From JAXLVB01 sp046329195 (lineage in GTDB: Bacteria; Bacteroidota; Bacteroidia; Cytophagales; Spirosomataceae), in the NCBI GenBank assembly GCA_046329195.1, contig JAXLVB010000001.1:2232001-2296000 (forward strand): a stretch of DNA of 64,000 bases, read 5' to 3'. Below the pieces are notes generated by a model, which ran no database searches, was not told where the DNA came from, and saw only the letters and a program-made list of their open reading frames with translations. Within the stretch, counting starts at the first letter, position 1. Each line of letters opens with the position of its first letter. Shown in pieces: positions 34,309 to 42,912 of the stretch. A program made the translations under genes and the position numbers.

Positions 34309-35724
34309 TTAGCTCTCTTTATCTCCGTCTTGGTCAAACTGCTCCGTAATCAGTTTCCGAATTTGCTGGTAGGGGCGCAAACTGCGTTGGCGCATGTACA
34401 CGGGTGATTTCTCGGTAGCAGATGCCTTCGCTTTGCTGGCCAAATTACTCACTGTAAAGTAACTGCTCTTGAATGCCGTCAGCTCTTCTTCGCTCATCAT
34501 ATCACGAGTTACTTCGCCTTTAGCATAGCCGTCCGAAAACGCTGCGTTACGGCTGTCAATTTCGGCAAACTTCCAGTCTTCCAGTAGTTTATGAAGCTCT
34601 TCCTTTTGTTTTTGGCGTTGAGTCTCTAAGTCCTTAACTGGCGTTAACATAGCCATTTCGTTTTCGAGAATGTGCTTTTGTACGATGCTGTTGGCCAAGG
34701 TTTCCTCGGCATGATTGAGGTCGTCGGTCAGCATTCGTTTGGCTTTTTTAAGCTTGCGTAGCCGAGGGTCAAGCTGTGCCCAGCGGTACCAGTAGCATGC
34801 CAGTACCGGAAACGCTATGCCCAAACACACTGCACCTGCAATAGCAAACAAAATACCACTCAACACGAACGAAAGCAAAGCCCATTGGCTAGTGACGAGG
34901 CTTTGGTTGAGGGCATCTATTTTCTGGAGTTCTTTGTCCATCTGCTCAATCAAACTGGTCTGTGCTGCAGGGTCTGGTGTGAGCGAAGTGTCTTGCTGAA
35001 GTTGTAGGTTCTTAATCGTCTTGTTGACCGATTCTTTCAGCTTATCAGTTTTGTAGGCCTCGTAGCGGAAATACCCCAAAATAAACAAGGTTACGATAGA
35101 AAAAGCCACCAATACACCTTTGAACCACGCATATACGATACGAGCACGAGAGGAGCCACTTTCGAGATAGGGTGCTTCGATAAGGCGCTCGTAAGCAGGC
35201 TTCAGTAAAACCGATAGCATAGCCAAACCAATTGCAAAAGCCCAGGCCTCAAAATTGTTCCGAATGTTGAGGGCATAGGCTACAATTTCGTGCGAAATGA
35301 TGAGGTCGCCAGCCAAGAAACTCACGCCTGCTACCAAATAAAGCAACCCTGCCAACAACGAGTATTTCGATACCGTATGATGACGACGGTCTTGCACCGT
35401 GGCGGTATCGTATTCGTTGGCGATGAGGTCTTTTTTGAGACGGTCAACCTCTTTTGAAGCGTTGTTAATCAGCAGTAAATGAGCCTGTAAGGTATCAAAG
35501 GCCGATTTCTGTTGCGTGCGAGTTTGGACAATGCGCTCGTCGGTTTGTGCAATTTCTTGACGTTTTTCGGCAATGCGCTCGTCAAGCCACTCTAAGTGGA
35601 CTTGGCTCGACAAAAAGCTCTCATAACTGCCCTTGTCCACTTGTTCTAAACCACTGGTATAGCCATGTTGAAAATCAGGAGTTTCAACGTGTGTAAAGTC
35701 GGTAGGTTGAATGGGGTTTTCCAT
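34309..35724 (-). CDS. Coiled-coil membrane protein, unknown function
   Basis: The 471-residue protein has a first coiled coil (about 44-105), two membrane helices (about 121-142 and 158-175), one near 203-220, a long hydrophobic stretch at 281-313, a second coiled coil (about 325-395) and a soluble tail. I recognise no named family. It resembles in plan, though not closely in sequence, the protein at 36514-37584. A PIN toxin gene ends 13 bases upstream, so the genes from 37584 down may form one transcript. Confidence 0.65.
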   Translation of the reverse strand: MENPIQPTDFTHVETPDFQHGYTSGLEQVDKGSYESFLSSQVHLEWLDERIAEKRQEIAQTDERIVQTRTQQKSAFDTLQAHLLLINNASKEVDRLKKDLIANEYDTATVQDRRHHTVSKYSLLAGLLYLVAGVSFLAGDLIISHEIVAYALNIRNNFEAWAFAIGLAMLSVLLKPAYERLIEAPYLESGSSRARIVYAWFKGVLVAFSIVTLFILGYFRYEAYKTDKLKESVNKTIKNLQLQQDTSLTPDPAAQTSLIEQMDKELQKIDALNQSLVTSQWALLSFVLSGILFAIAGAVCLGIAFPVLACYWYRWAQLDPRLRKLKKAKRMLTDDLNHAEETLANSIVQKHILENEMAMLTPVKDLETQRQKQKEELHKLLEDWKFAEIDSRNAAFSDGYAKGEVTRDMMSEEELTAFKSSYFTVSNLASKAKASATEKSPVYMRQRSLRPYQQIRKLITEQFDQDGDKES

Positions 35725-35737
35725 AAAATGGGGTCTT

Positions 35738-36157
35738 TCAAAGACTTAAAAATTCACTAAATGAAATAATTTTGTCAAAACCTTTTGCTCTTAAGCCTCT
35801 TACTAACGTATCATCCTTGGAAACAAAGACAATATCAAATTCGATAGCCAGTGCCAAGTACGGTGTATCATCCGCATCAATGTCTTTGCACCAGTGAAAA
35901 GCTTGCAAATAACTTTGGTTGCTAACCAAAAAATTAGGTATAAATACAATTCGTCCGAACAACTTCAATGTGTATTCTTTAAGCAAAGCTGGCGATAAGT
36001 GTGTTTTTTTCAACAGCTCTGCTTGGTGTTCTTGCATTTCAGCAAAAATAAAATCTGGTGCATAAAACGTATATTTCTTGAACAACTGTTGATAAGTTTC
36101 TCTACCGCTTATCAAGCAATTCATCAAAACGTTGGCATCTACCACAAACTCTCTCAA
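35738..36157 (-). CDS. PIN domain protein, VapC-like toxin
   Basis: The 139-residue protein has the PIN acidic residues: D in FVVDANVLMN, E in FIFAEMQEH, the DADDTPYLALA segment and D in VSKDDTLV. PIN proteins are magnesium-dependent RNases, and VapC-type toxins usually cut tRNA or rRNA. Its start overlaps the small antitoxin-like gene by 4 bases, the classic toxin-antitoxin layout. The target is unknown. Confidence 0.82.
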   Translation of the reverse strand: MREFVVDANVLMNCLISGRETYQQLFKKYTFYAPDFIFAEMQEHQAELLKKTHLSPALLKEYTLKLFGRIVFIPNFLVSNQSYLQAFHWCKDIDADDTPYLALAIEFDIVFVSKDDTLVRGLRAKGFDKIISFSEFLSL

Positions 36158-36387
36158 TGCAAAATGTCATTTAGGAATTTTTCTTTGTAATGCTGCCAAG
36201 CTTTACTTTTGGATGCCTTCCAAAGTTGATCATGATGGAGACCAGCTGATGTAACAGCTTCATCAATTTGAACAGCCACTTCATGTAATTCGTCCAACTC
36301 AATTTCTTGTTGAATGCGCTCTCGAAGTGCCTCAGTACCTTTCTTTTTCAGATACTCGTCGCTCACTTCTATTTCGATGATTGCCAT
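36154..36387 (-). CDS. Antitoxin-like protein upstream of the PIN toxin
   Basis: The 77-residue protein is acidic and helical (MAIIEIEVSDEYLKKKGTEA, then REN-poor charged helices and KAWQHYKEKFLNDILH). It precedes and overlaps the PIN gene by 4 bases, as antitoxins do. No clear DNA-binding AbrB or RHH fold is evident, so the family is uncertain. Its role as neutraliser is inferred from position and size. Confidence 0.65.
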   Translation of the reverse strand: MAIIEIEVSDEYLKKKGTEALRERIQQEIELDELHEVAVQIDEAVTSAGLHHDQLWKASKSKAWQHYKEKFLNDILH

Positions 36388-36513
36388 AATCGTTTTCAGT
36401 TACTGGTTGGTTTTAAAGTCTGTCAAGAAGCAGACTTATAGCAGTAGAAATTTTGTCTAAGTTACTCGTTGCCAGCTATTGCTAAATCTTGATGAAAGCA
36501 CACCTCAGTTTGG

Positions 36514-37584
36514 CTACAAGTTACCTTTGATTTGACTCAACTGCTTGGCTGACAGGTTTTTCTTTAAATTTCTGGCTAAGTAAAATTCACTTTCAAACAA
36601 CTTAACGAGCATGTCTCGCCGAGCTTGAATCCGATTGAGTTCGGTGCTTAGCTGGGTGAGTTGGGGCAAAATCTGCTGTTTTTCTTGACGATGTTGCTCA
36701 ATTTCTTTCTTATGGCTTGCGATTTCGTCTTCCCACTCTTGTACTTTATGAATTTTGTCTTGGCGCAATTGCCGATGGCGGCTATAGACGTCCAAATCAC
36801 GTTGTAGCAAGGTCAGGTTACCGAGCAACAACTTTCCCGAAAACATAAACAAGAAGAAGACAAACACCCAGAGTGCCACCGCCTGCACGGGCGGCATTTT
36901 GACCAAGACCATCACAAAGACGAGCGTAGCAGCAGCCAAGGGCATCCCAATTTCTTCGAGCAGTTTTTTCCAAGCGCTTACGGGTTTACTGGGGTCGTCT
37001 TCATGTAGGAACGAGATTTTACCAAATAGGTTGAACATCCCTGCCAAAAACACACCCAAGGCTACCAAGCGGCTATTCTGAAAAGCCCCTTGTAGCGACT
37101 CCTCAATCAAAAAATAATTGCCTACGCACATACCGAGAGCAAGCAAAAAGCCCGCAAGGGTACGAGGGAGGTGATGAAAGTCAGCAAACTGCTGATTTTT
37201 AAGTTGTTGTATTTGGGTTTCTTTTTGCAGAATGAGGTCTTCTTTTTGGTTAATCCACAGGTTCAACTCACCTATTTTTTCGTTGAGTTGTTCCATCAAC
37301 TGCTCAATACCAGCGGCTTGCTGTGCAAAAAAGCTTCTGATAATGGCTGTTTTTTCCTCAGCATCTGATTCTGAAAGTCCAAATATCACGCCTTCGTCTC
37401 GAAGCAAGTCCTCGTTTTCGAGCCAGTCGGGCAGTGCATTGGAGGTATCGAGCGATGGGAGTTGCAAAGCAGGAAGGCTAATGGATTCGGGTTGAATCAC
37501 AGGAGTGGCCTCGGTTGTAGTGACTTGGTTTTCAGGTGGATTACTCTTACGAAAGGGCGAAAATAGTTTATCGGTAAAGGCCAT
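36514..37584 (-). CDS. Coiled-coil membrane protein, unknown function
   Basis: From the ATG at 37584 the protein has 356 residues. A low-complexity Pro/Thr/Gln-rich N-terminal part (to about 60) comes first, then a coiled coil (QQAAGIEQLMEQLNEKIGEL and KEDLILQKETQIQQLKNQQF). Four hydrophobic helices follow (from FLLALGMCVGNYFLIEE to VALWVFVFFLFMFSGKLLLG), and a second coiled coil ends the protein. The layout is like that of the protein at 34309-35724. A longer start at 37605 adds seven residues. The antitoxin gene begins 126 bases downstream. Confidence 0.65.
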   Translation of the reverse strand: MAFTDKLFSPFRKSNPPENQVTTTEATPVIQPESISLPALQLPSLDTSNALPDWLENEDLLRDEGVIFGLSESDAEEKTAIIRSFFAQQAAGIEQLMEQLNEKIGELNLWINQKEDLILQKETQIQQLKNQQFADFHHLPRTLAGFLLALGMCVGNYFLIEESLQGAFQNSRLVALGVFLAGMFNLFGKISFLHEDDPSKPVSAWKKLLEEIGMPLAAATLVFVMVLVKMPPVQAVALWVFVFFLFMFSGKLLLGNLTLLQRDLDVYSRHRQLRQDKIHKVQEWEDEIASHKKEIEQHRQEKQQILPQLTQLSTELNRIQARRDMLVKLFESEFYLARNLKKNLSAKQLSQIKGNL

Positions 37585-37664
37585 GGCTGCTGAATAAATA
37601 AACAAACGTTGCTAAATAACGTAGCGAACTACCAAAAATTGTAAAGGTGAAGATTGGCAAAATT

Positions 37665-37691
37665 TAACAAACCACCAAGAAATTGTGGTGG
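37665..37691 (-). terminator. Possible terminator after the permease gene
   Basis: CCACCA (37672-37677) and TGGTGG (37686-37691) form a short stem followed on the minus strand by TTTGTTAAATTTT. It lies about 60 bases after the permease stop codon; the stem is weak. Confidence 0.4.
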
Positions 37692-37750
37692 ATGGGCCAA
37701 AAAATGGGATGAACTGTCTAAAACAAGGTCAACGCTCTTGGCTTTTTGTT

Positions 37751-39094
37751 TCAAGCTTTTTCGCTTGAACCGCTGTTAGGTTTAACGTATCGGATGCCGA
37801 TGGTGATGAAAAAAAGAAAACAAACTCCCAATAATCCTGCAAACAATAGACTAAGTACTGGATTATAGTACACAATAGCGCCTAAGCAAACGACCGATAG
37901 CAAAAGCGCAGTGGCTGGAAAATAAGGGTAAAATGGAGCCATGAAAGGGCGCTCCAAATGGGGCTCTTTGCGCCGAAGCACAAACAAACTCACCATGCTG
38001 ATTAGGTACATGGATACAGCTCCCAATGCCGACAAGATGATGATTTCGTCGGTAGTTCCTGTAAAAATAGCAAGAAAACCTACCAAACCACCTGCAATTA
38101 GCGCCCAGTGAGGGGTCTGAAATCGGGCGTTTACTTGGGCTAAAATTCGAGGTAAGTAACCTTCTCGTGCCATGGCATACACCTGTCGGGAGTAGCTGAT
38201 GGTATTGCAGTGGAAGGAGGCAATCAGGCCAAACAAACCCAACGAGGCAAACACTTTGGCCAGCCCGCTGTGTTGACCCAGCACCATTGCCAAGGCTTCG
38301 GGCATGGGGTGGTCAATGGTGGCCAAATGCCGCCAGTCGCCTAGACCAGCGCTCAGGATCATCACGCCCAAAGCCAATAATACTAAGGTAATAATGGCCG
38401 AAATATAGCCAATGGGTATAGTGCTACGAGGGTTTTTGACTTCTTCGGCTACCATTGCAACACCCTCAATGGCCAGAAAAAACCAAATGGCAAAAGGTAT
38501 CCCTGCAAAGACTTCGCCCATGCCGATCTGAGGCGGGTTATGAGCCAAAAAGTGTTCTGTCTTGAAATAAGGGAGCACCACAATCATAAACACCACCAAC
38601 TCAATCACCGATAAAATGGTGACCACCAGCGAAAACTGGGCGGATTCTTTGATGCCTAATACATTAATCAAGATAAAAATAAAGTAACACGACACTGCCG
38701 TAGTAGTGACAGGAATGGCAGGATTCAGAAAATGAGTATAACTGCCCAAGGCATAAGCAATGGCAGGTGGCGCTAACAGAAAATCAACTAAGGTGGCATA
38801 GCCAGCCAAAAAACCACCGATTTTGCCAAAGGCTCGATAGGCATAGTCAAAAGCTCCTCCTGCCGACGGGATGGCTGCCGTGAGTTCGGTGTAAGAAAAA
38901 ATAAACGTAATGTACAGAACCGTAACCAGTAGGGTAGAAATCAAAAAACCGATGGTGCCGGAGGTTTGCCAGCCGTAATTCCAGCCAAAATATTCGCCCG
39001 AAATCACTAACCCTACGGCAATGGCCCAGAGCTGAACGGTATTAATGGCTTTTTTGAGAGAGGGTTGATGCGAGCCGTCAGGAGGTTCTTGCAT
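37751..39094 (-). CDS. APC-family amino acid/ethanolamine-type permease
   Basis: The 447-residue protein has about 12 membrane helices and APC-superfamily motifs: VGLVISGEYFGWNYGWQ in helix 1, SYTELTAAIPSAGGAFDYAY in helix 2-3, FLAIEGVAMVAEEVKNPRST near helix 6, and YSRQVYAMAREGYLPRIL. The sequence is closest, to my recollection, to ethanolamine permeases. No ethanolamine ammonia-lyase genes are in the window, so substrate assignment is tentative; another amine or amino acid is possible. Confidence 0.82.
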   Translation of the reverse strand: MQEPPDGSHQPSLKKAINTVQLWAIAVGLVISGEYFGWNYGWQTSGTIGFLISTLLVTVLYITFIFSYTELTAAIPSAGGAFDYAYRAFGKIGGFLAGYATLVDFLLAPPAIAYALGSYTHFLNPAIPVTTTAVSCYFIFILINVLGIKESAQFSLVVTILSVIELVVFMIVVLPYFKTEHFLAHNPPQIGMGEVFAGIPFAIWFFLAIEGVAMVAEEVKNPRSTIPIGYISAIITLVLLALGVMILSAGLGDWRHLATIDHPMPEALAMVLGQHSGLAKVFASLGLFGLIASFHCNTISYSRQVYAMAREGYLPRILAQVNARFQTPHWALIAGGLVGFLAIFTGTTDEIIILSALGAVSMYLISMVSLFVLRRKEPHLERPFMAPFYPYFPATALLLSVVCLGAIVYYNPVLSLLFAGLLGVCFLFFITIGIRYVKPNSGSSEKA

Positions 39095-39194
39095 AAAGTC
39101 GAAAGAGTAAGGTGAATCAATACGAAGATACGGTTTTCGCTCGAAAATACCTCAGAAAAGCCGATTTTCAAAAGATTTGGCTGTTATTTGTCTC

Positions 39195-39764
39195 TTATGC
39201 CATCCCGAAAAGCTTTTTCAAACAGACCCATAAAGCTTTTTTCTTGGCTACGTCTTGCTGGATGGTGGCGAGTGGGTCGGCATAGAGGAAGTTGATGCCT
39301 TCTACTTGCTTGATTTGGTACGGAACCAGTAAAATTTCCAATTTCAACCGCTTCAGTGGCACGCCAAAGGTCAAGAAATGATGTACTTGCTTGGCCGATA
39401 GCATGTCTTTGAAGTCGGCTTGTTTGTCCACTTTGTCAATGTTGATAAAATCCACCTCTGCCGAGGTGAGATTCACGGCTTTTAGGACTTTTTCCAAAAA
39501 ATCAGCATCACTTTCGCTCAGTACCGAGTGCTTGGGCTCGCTAATCAAAATCAAGACCTTCTGGCTATAACCCATTGACTGATAGGTAGATGATGGCGGA
39601 GTTGGTGCTTGATTCACAGGCGATTGCGGTACTTCTACCACAGGAGTTACTACTTGGGGTGGGGTAGGAGCCAAATCAACAGTAGCTGGCGTAACGGCTT
39701 CTGATTCAACCCGATAGAGCGTTTCGTGAGCAAAAAGATACGACAAAAAAGAGGCATTGGTCAT
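39195..39764 (-). CDS. Protein with DNA polymerase III psi-like plan (tentative)
   Basis: The 189-residue protein has a Pro-rich linker (about residues 28-60) followed by a small alpha/beta domain: KVLILISEPKHSVLSESDAD, FLEKVLKAVNLTSAEVDFIN, FLTFGVPLKRLKLEI, and a C-terminal LYADPLATIQQDVAKKKALW. This order resembles the HolD (psi) subunit of DNA polymerase III, where the end also reads like 'DP..K..LW..L'. The resemblance is by eye and weak, so the symbol is withheld. It is a single gene between a permease and an oxidoreductase. Confidence 0.5.
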   Translation of the reverse strand: MTNASFLSYLFAHETLYRVESEAVTPATVDLAPTPPQVVTPVVEVPQSPVNQAPTPPSSTYQSMGYSQKVLILISEPKHSVLSESDADFLEKVLKAVNLTSAEVDFINIDKVDKQADFKDMLSAKQVHHFLTFGVPLKRLKLEILLVPYQIKQVEGINFLYADPLATIQQDVAKKKALWVCLKKLFGMA

Positions 39765-39894
39765 GGTTCAAAATTAGTGAATTTTTGGATAATAGAGTCA
39801 CTATGGCTTGTTGTTAGGCATAATTCGGAACTTTTCGACGAACACCTTGTTTAGCTAATGAATACATTACTCTTGACAATCTCCACCTTACTAT

Positions 39895-40986
39895 ATGCCT
39901 GATTTGCAATTGCTTTCGCCTTATCAGTTAGGAGACTTGACCTTGCGGAATCGAATCATTATGTCACCGATGACTCGCAGTCGCTCGCCACAAGGTTTTG
40001 TTACTGACCTAACCATTGATTATTATGCCCAGCGAGCCTCAGCAGGATTGATTATTACCGAAGCTACCAATATTTCTTCGCAGGCCGTAGGTGCAGCTTT
40101 TACACCGGGGCTATTTACCCCGCAACAGATTGATGCTTGGCGTAAAGTAACCGATGCGGTTCATGAGCAAAATGGCTTGATATTCTGTCAATTATGGCAT
40201 TCAGGGCGAATCTCCCACCCCGATTTTCATGGTGGCAACGACCCCGTAGCACCGTCGGCCATTAGTGCCGGAGGGCGGATTTTTACGCCTGAAGGCTGGA
40301 AAGAAATGCCAGTTCCCCGAGAACTAACCATTGCCGAAATCCAGCAAATCATCAACGATTATCGTCAAGCGGCTCGAAACGCCCAACTAGCTGGCTTTGA
40401 TGGAGTAGAGCTGCATGGAGCCTTTGGGTATTTGCCCAATCAGTTTTTGAGCGACCAATCCAATCGTCGTACTGACGAATATGGCGGCTCAGTAGAAAAT
40501 CGAGTGCGGTTTACGATAGAGGTGATGCAGGCCCTACTGGATGTGTGGGATAGCCGTCGAGTAGGGATTCGGATTGCGCCTAACAATGTGTTTAACGCCG
40601 TGCTAGACTCTAACCCGGCGGCTTTGTACGACTACTTGGTGGAGCGCCTAAACCCCATGAACTTGGCTTATTTGTCGCTGATGAACCACCCTGTTGACCT
40701 TAGTGTTCATCCGCAAGGGATTGTTCACTTGAAACAACGCTATCGTGAGAGCTATCAAGGCACGCTCATGACTACGGTAGGATACACCCGTGAAAGCGGC
40801 GAGGAAACCCTCCAAAACAACCATGCCGACCTGATTGCCTACGGTACGTTGTACATCGCTAATCCTGATTTAGTGGAGCGTTTTGAGGCCAATCTCCCGC
40901 TGAATCCCCCTGACCGAAGCACTTTTTATGGGGGTGGTGCCAAAGGATACATTGATTATCCAGCTTGGCAAGAAGTCCATAGTTAG
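39895..40986 (+). CDS. Old Yellow Enzyme family alkene reductase
   Basis: The 363-residue flavoenzyme has the OYE TIM-barrel pattern: MSPMTRSRSPQGFVTDLTID, YYAQRASAGLIITEATNISS, CQLWHSGRISHPDFH, and GFDGVELHGAFGYLPNQFLS followed by DQSNRRTDEYGGSVENR. The C-terminal end GYIDYPAWQE is typical of NemA-like reductases. It uses FMN and NAD(P)H to reduce activated C=C bonds or nitro groups. A strong terminator follows. Confidence 0.92.
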   Translation: MPDLQLLSPYQLGDLTLRNRIIMSPMTRSRSPQGFVTDLTIDYYAQRASAGLIITEATNISSQAVGAAFTPGLFTPQQIDAWRKVTDAVHEQNGLIFCQLWHSGRISHPDFHGGNDPVAPSAISAGGRIFTPEGWKEMPVPRELTIAEIQQIINDYRQAARNAQLAGFDGVELHGAFGYLPNQFLSDQSNRRTDEYGGSVENRVRFTIEVMQALLDVWDSRRVGIRIAPNNVFNAVLDSNPAALYDYLVERLNPMNLAYLSLMNHPVDLSVHPQGIVHLKQRYRESYQGTLMTTVGYTRESGEETLQNNHADLIAYGTLYIANPDLVERFEANLPLNPPDRSTFYGGGAKGYIDYPAWQEVHS

Positions 40987-41005
40987 CCACTGAATTCGCA
41001 TCTGA

Positions 41006-41058
41006 GACGTTCCACTTCTGTAAATCATTGAAAGTATAGAAGTGGAACGTCTTTTATT
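41006..41058 (+). terminator. Terminator after the OYE gene
   Basis: Perfect 14-base arms (41006-41019, GACGTTCCACTTCT; 41038-41051) are separated by an 18-base loop and followed by TTTTATT. Confidence 0.8.
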
Positions 41059-41350
41059 AGCCTGAAAAGTTTGAGATAGCCGTTTCAGTTCTGGTAAAAA
41101 AAGTTATTCATTTTCTGTAAGTCGCTGCAAGATTAGTAGAGAAATACTGCTAATCAACTAACATTTGGTACGTATTGAAATGATGAATGGATAACAATCT
41201 AGTACCATTTACTAACTTGCCTTGTACCGAATCCATTGTGTAAAACGTCTGATTTTGTTGAATAAATGCTACTTTTATCCGCTTTTTTCAGGAAAACGGC
41301 TCGTTTAGGTTGTAAACTTGTGAAAAATGAGCAGATAAAACGATAAAGGT

Positions 41351-41842
41351 ATGAATCAACAAACCGAAAAACATACGTGCCATCACTTTATGCAACAGGC
41401 CATTGCGCTGTCGCACCAAGGAATGGACGAGGGCAAAGGCGGCCCTTTTGGCGCTGTAATTGTCAAAGACGGCGTGGTGGTGGGCAAAGGCCACAACAGC
41501 GTGACTTCGACTAACGACCCCACTGCTCATGCCGAAGTGGTGGCTATTCGTGATGCCTGCCAGCGACTGGGTACATTTCATCTCACTGGCTGCGAACTTT
41601 ATACGTCTTGCGAGCCTTGCCCTATGTGCTTGGGGGCTATTTATTGGGCTCGCCCCGACCGAGTATATTACGCCAATACTCGTGAAGATGCCGCCGCCAT
41701 TGGCTTCGACGATGCCTTTATTTACGATGAGGTTCCGCTGCCTTTGGACCAACGAAAAATCAAAATGATTCCGTTAGGCCGGGAAGAAGCCCTAAGAGCT
41801 TTTGAAAAATGGGGGCATTCAGGCGATAAATCCTTGTACTGA
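41351..41842 (+). CDS. Guanine deaminase-like nucleoside deaminase
   Basis: The 163-residue protein has the zinc-deaminase motif H60-A-E62 (TNDPTAHAEVVAIRDAC) and C87/C90 in SCEPCPMCLGAIYWAR. The segments GGPFGAVIVKDGVVVGKGHN and GFDDAFIYDEV are closer to B. subtilis-type guanine deaminase than to TadA. The enzyme would convert guanine to xanthine. TadA-like tRNA deaminase activity is less likely but not excluded. It is followed by two genes in the same direction at spacings of 37 and 1 bases. Confidence 0.85.
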   Translation: MNQQTEKHTCHHFMQQAIALSHQGMDEGKGGPFGAVIVKDGVVVGKGHNSVTSTNDPTAHAEVVAIRDACQRLGTFHLTGCELYTSCEPCPMCLGAIYWARPDRVYYANTREDAAAIGFDDAFIYDEVPLPLDQRKIKMIPLGREEALRAFEKWGHSGDKSLY

Positions 41843-41879
41843 GCCAACTGATTAGTCATCTCCTCTTTTATACATACCT

Positions 41880-42911
41880 ATGAATCATTTCATGTACCAA
41901 TCGTCTGTAAAACAACGGCGTTTTGTTTCGTTTCCACTGCTAAAAGTAGTGCTATGGGTCGGAATCGTTGGCTTGATAGCTTGCCATAAAAAGACAACGC
42001 AACCCGTTAAATCAAAAACTGAAAGTCCTGCCAAAAAACCAGTAGCTTCGACCGAAACCACGGCCAGTAAAGTTGCTCCCAACGTTACAGAAAAGGACTT
42101 GTTTGTAGCCAAAGATTTAACAGCTGAAAATCTGTTTACTACCAACATCGAAGGCCCGAATGTGGACAAAAACGGTAACTTGTTTGTAGTCAATTTCAAA
42201 AAAGACGGAACTATCGGTTGGGTAAAAAGCGACGGTTCTGTTGATTTGTTTGCCGAACTACCCAAAGGAAGTACCGCCAACAGCATTATGATTGACAGCA
42301 AAGGTGATTTGTTTTTGGCTGACTTTACGGGTCACAATGTGTTGCGATTGGAGCCTAAAAGCAAGCAAATCAGTGTGTTTTGCCACAATGAGCAATTTAA
42401 CCAACCCAATGATTTGTGTATTAGCAAAAAGGATATGCTCTTTGCTTCGGATCCCAACTGGAAAAAAAGTACTGGCCAGATTTGGCGCATTGACCGTACA
42501 GGTAAAGCCACTTTGCTGGATGGCGACATGGGCACTACCAATGGCATAGAACTAAGCCCCGACGAAAAGACACTTTACGTCAACGAAAGCGTGCAGCGGA
42601 AAATCTGGGCGTTTGATGCAGATGCCAATGGAAACCTGAGTAATAAACGACTGTTTTTTAGCTTCAAAGACTTTGGAATGGACGGCATGAAATGCGACCG
42701 CAACGGCAACCTGTATGTAACTCGCTACGGCAAAGGAACCATAGCGGTGCTGTCGCCCAAGGGGATTTTGTTTCGAGAAATTCGCCTCAAAGGTAAAAAT
42801 ACCAGTAATTTGACATTTGGCGGAAAAGATGGCCGGACGGTTTTTGTGACACTACAAGACCGCAAGTGCCTAGAAACCTTCCGCAACGACGTACCCGGCA
42901 AACGCTTCTGA
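41880..42911 (+). CDS. SMP-30/gluconolactonase-like lipoprotein
   Basis: The 343-residue protein has an N-terminal signal ending in a lipobox-like LIAC-H (residues 32-36), then a lysine/threonine-rich linker. A six-bladed beta-propeller of the SMP-30 type follows (EGPNVDKNGNLFVVNFKKDG, NSIMIDSKGDLFLADFTGHN, QPNDLCISKKDMLFASDPNW, GIELSPDEKTLYVNES, DGMKCDRNGNLYVTRYGKGT). Family enzymes open sugar lactones with a bound divalent metal, and the expected E, N, N and D positions can be seen. It could act downstream of a sugar dehydrogenase such as the GMC enzyme in the window, but the two loci are far apart. Confidence 0.8.
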   Translation: MNHFMYQSSVKQRRFVSFPLLKVVLWVGIVGLIACHKKTTQPVKSKTESPAKKPVASTETTASKVAPNVTEKDLFVAKDLTAENLFTTNIEGPNVDKNGNLFVVNFKKDGTIGWVKSDGSVDLFAELPKGSTANSIMIDSKGDLFLADFTGHNVLRLEPKSKQISVFCHNEQFNQPNDLCISKKDMLFASDPNWKKSTGQIWRIDRTGKATLLDGDMGTTNGIELSPDEKTLYVNESVQRKIWAFDADANGNLSNKRLFFSFKDFGMDGMKCDRNGNLYVTRYGKGTIAVLSPKGILFREIRLKGKNTSNLTFGGKDGRTVFVTLQDRKCLETFRNDVPGKRF

Positions 42912-42912
42912 T

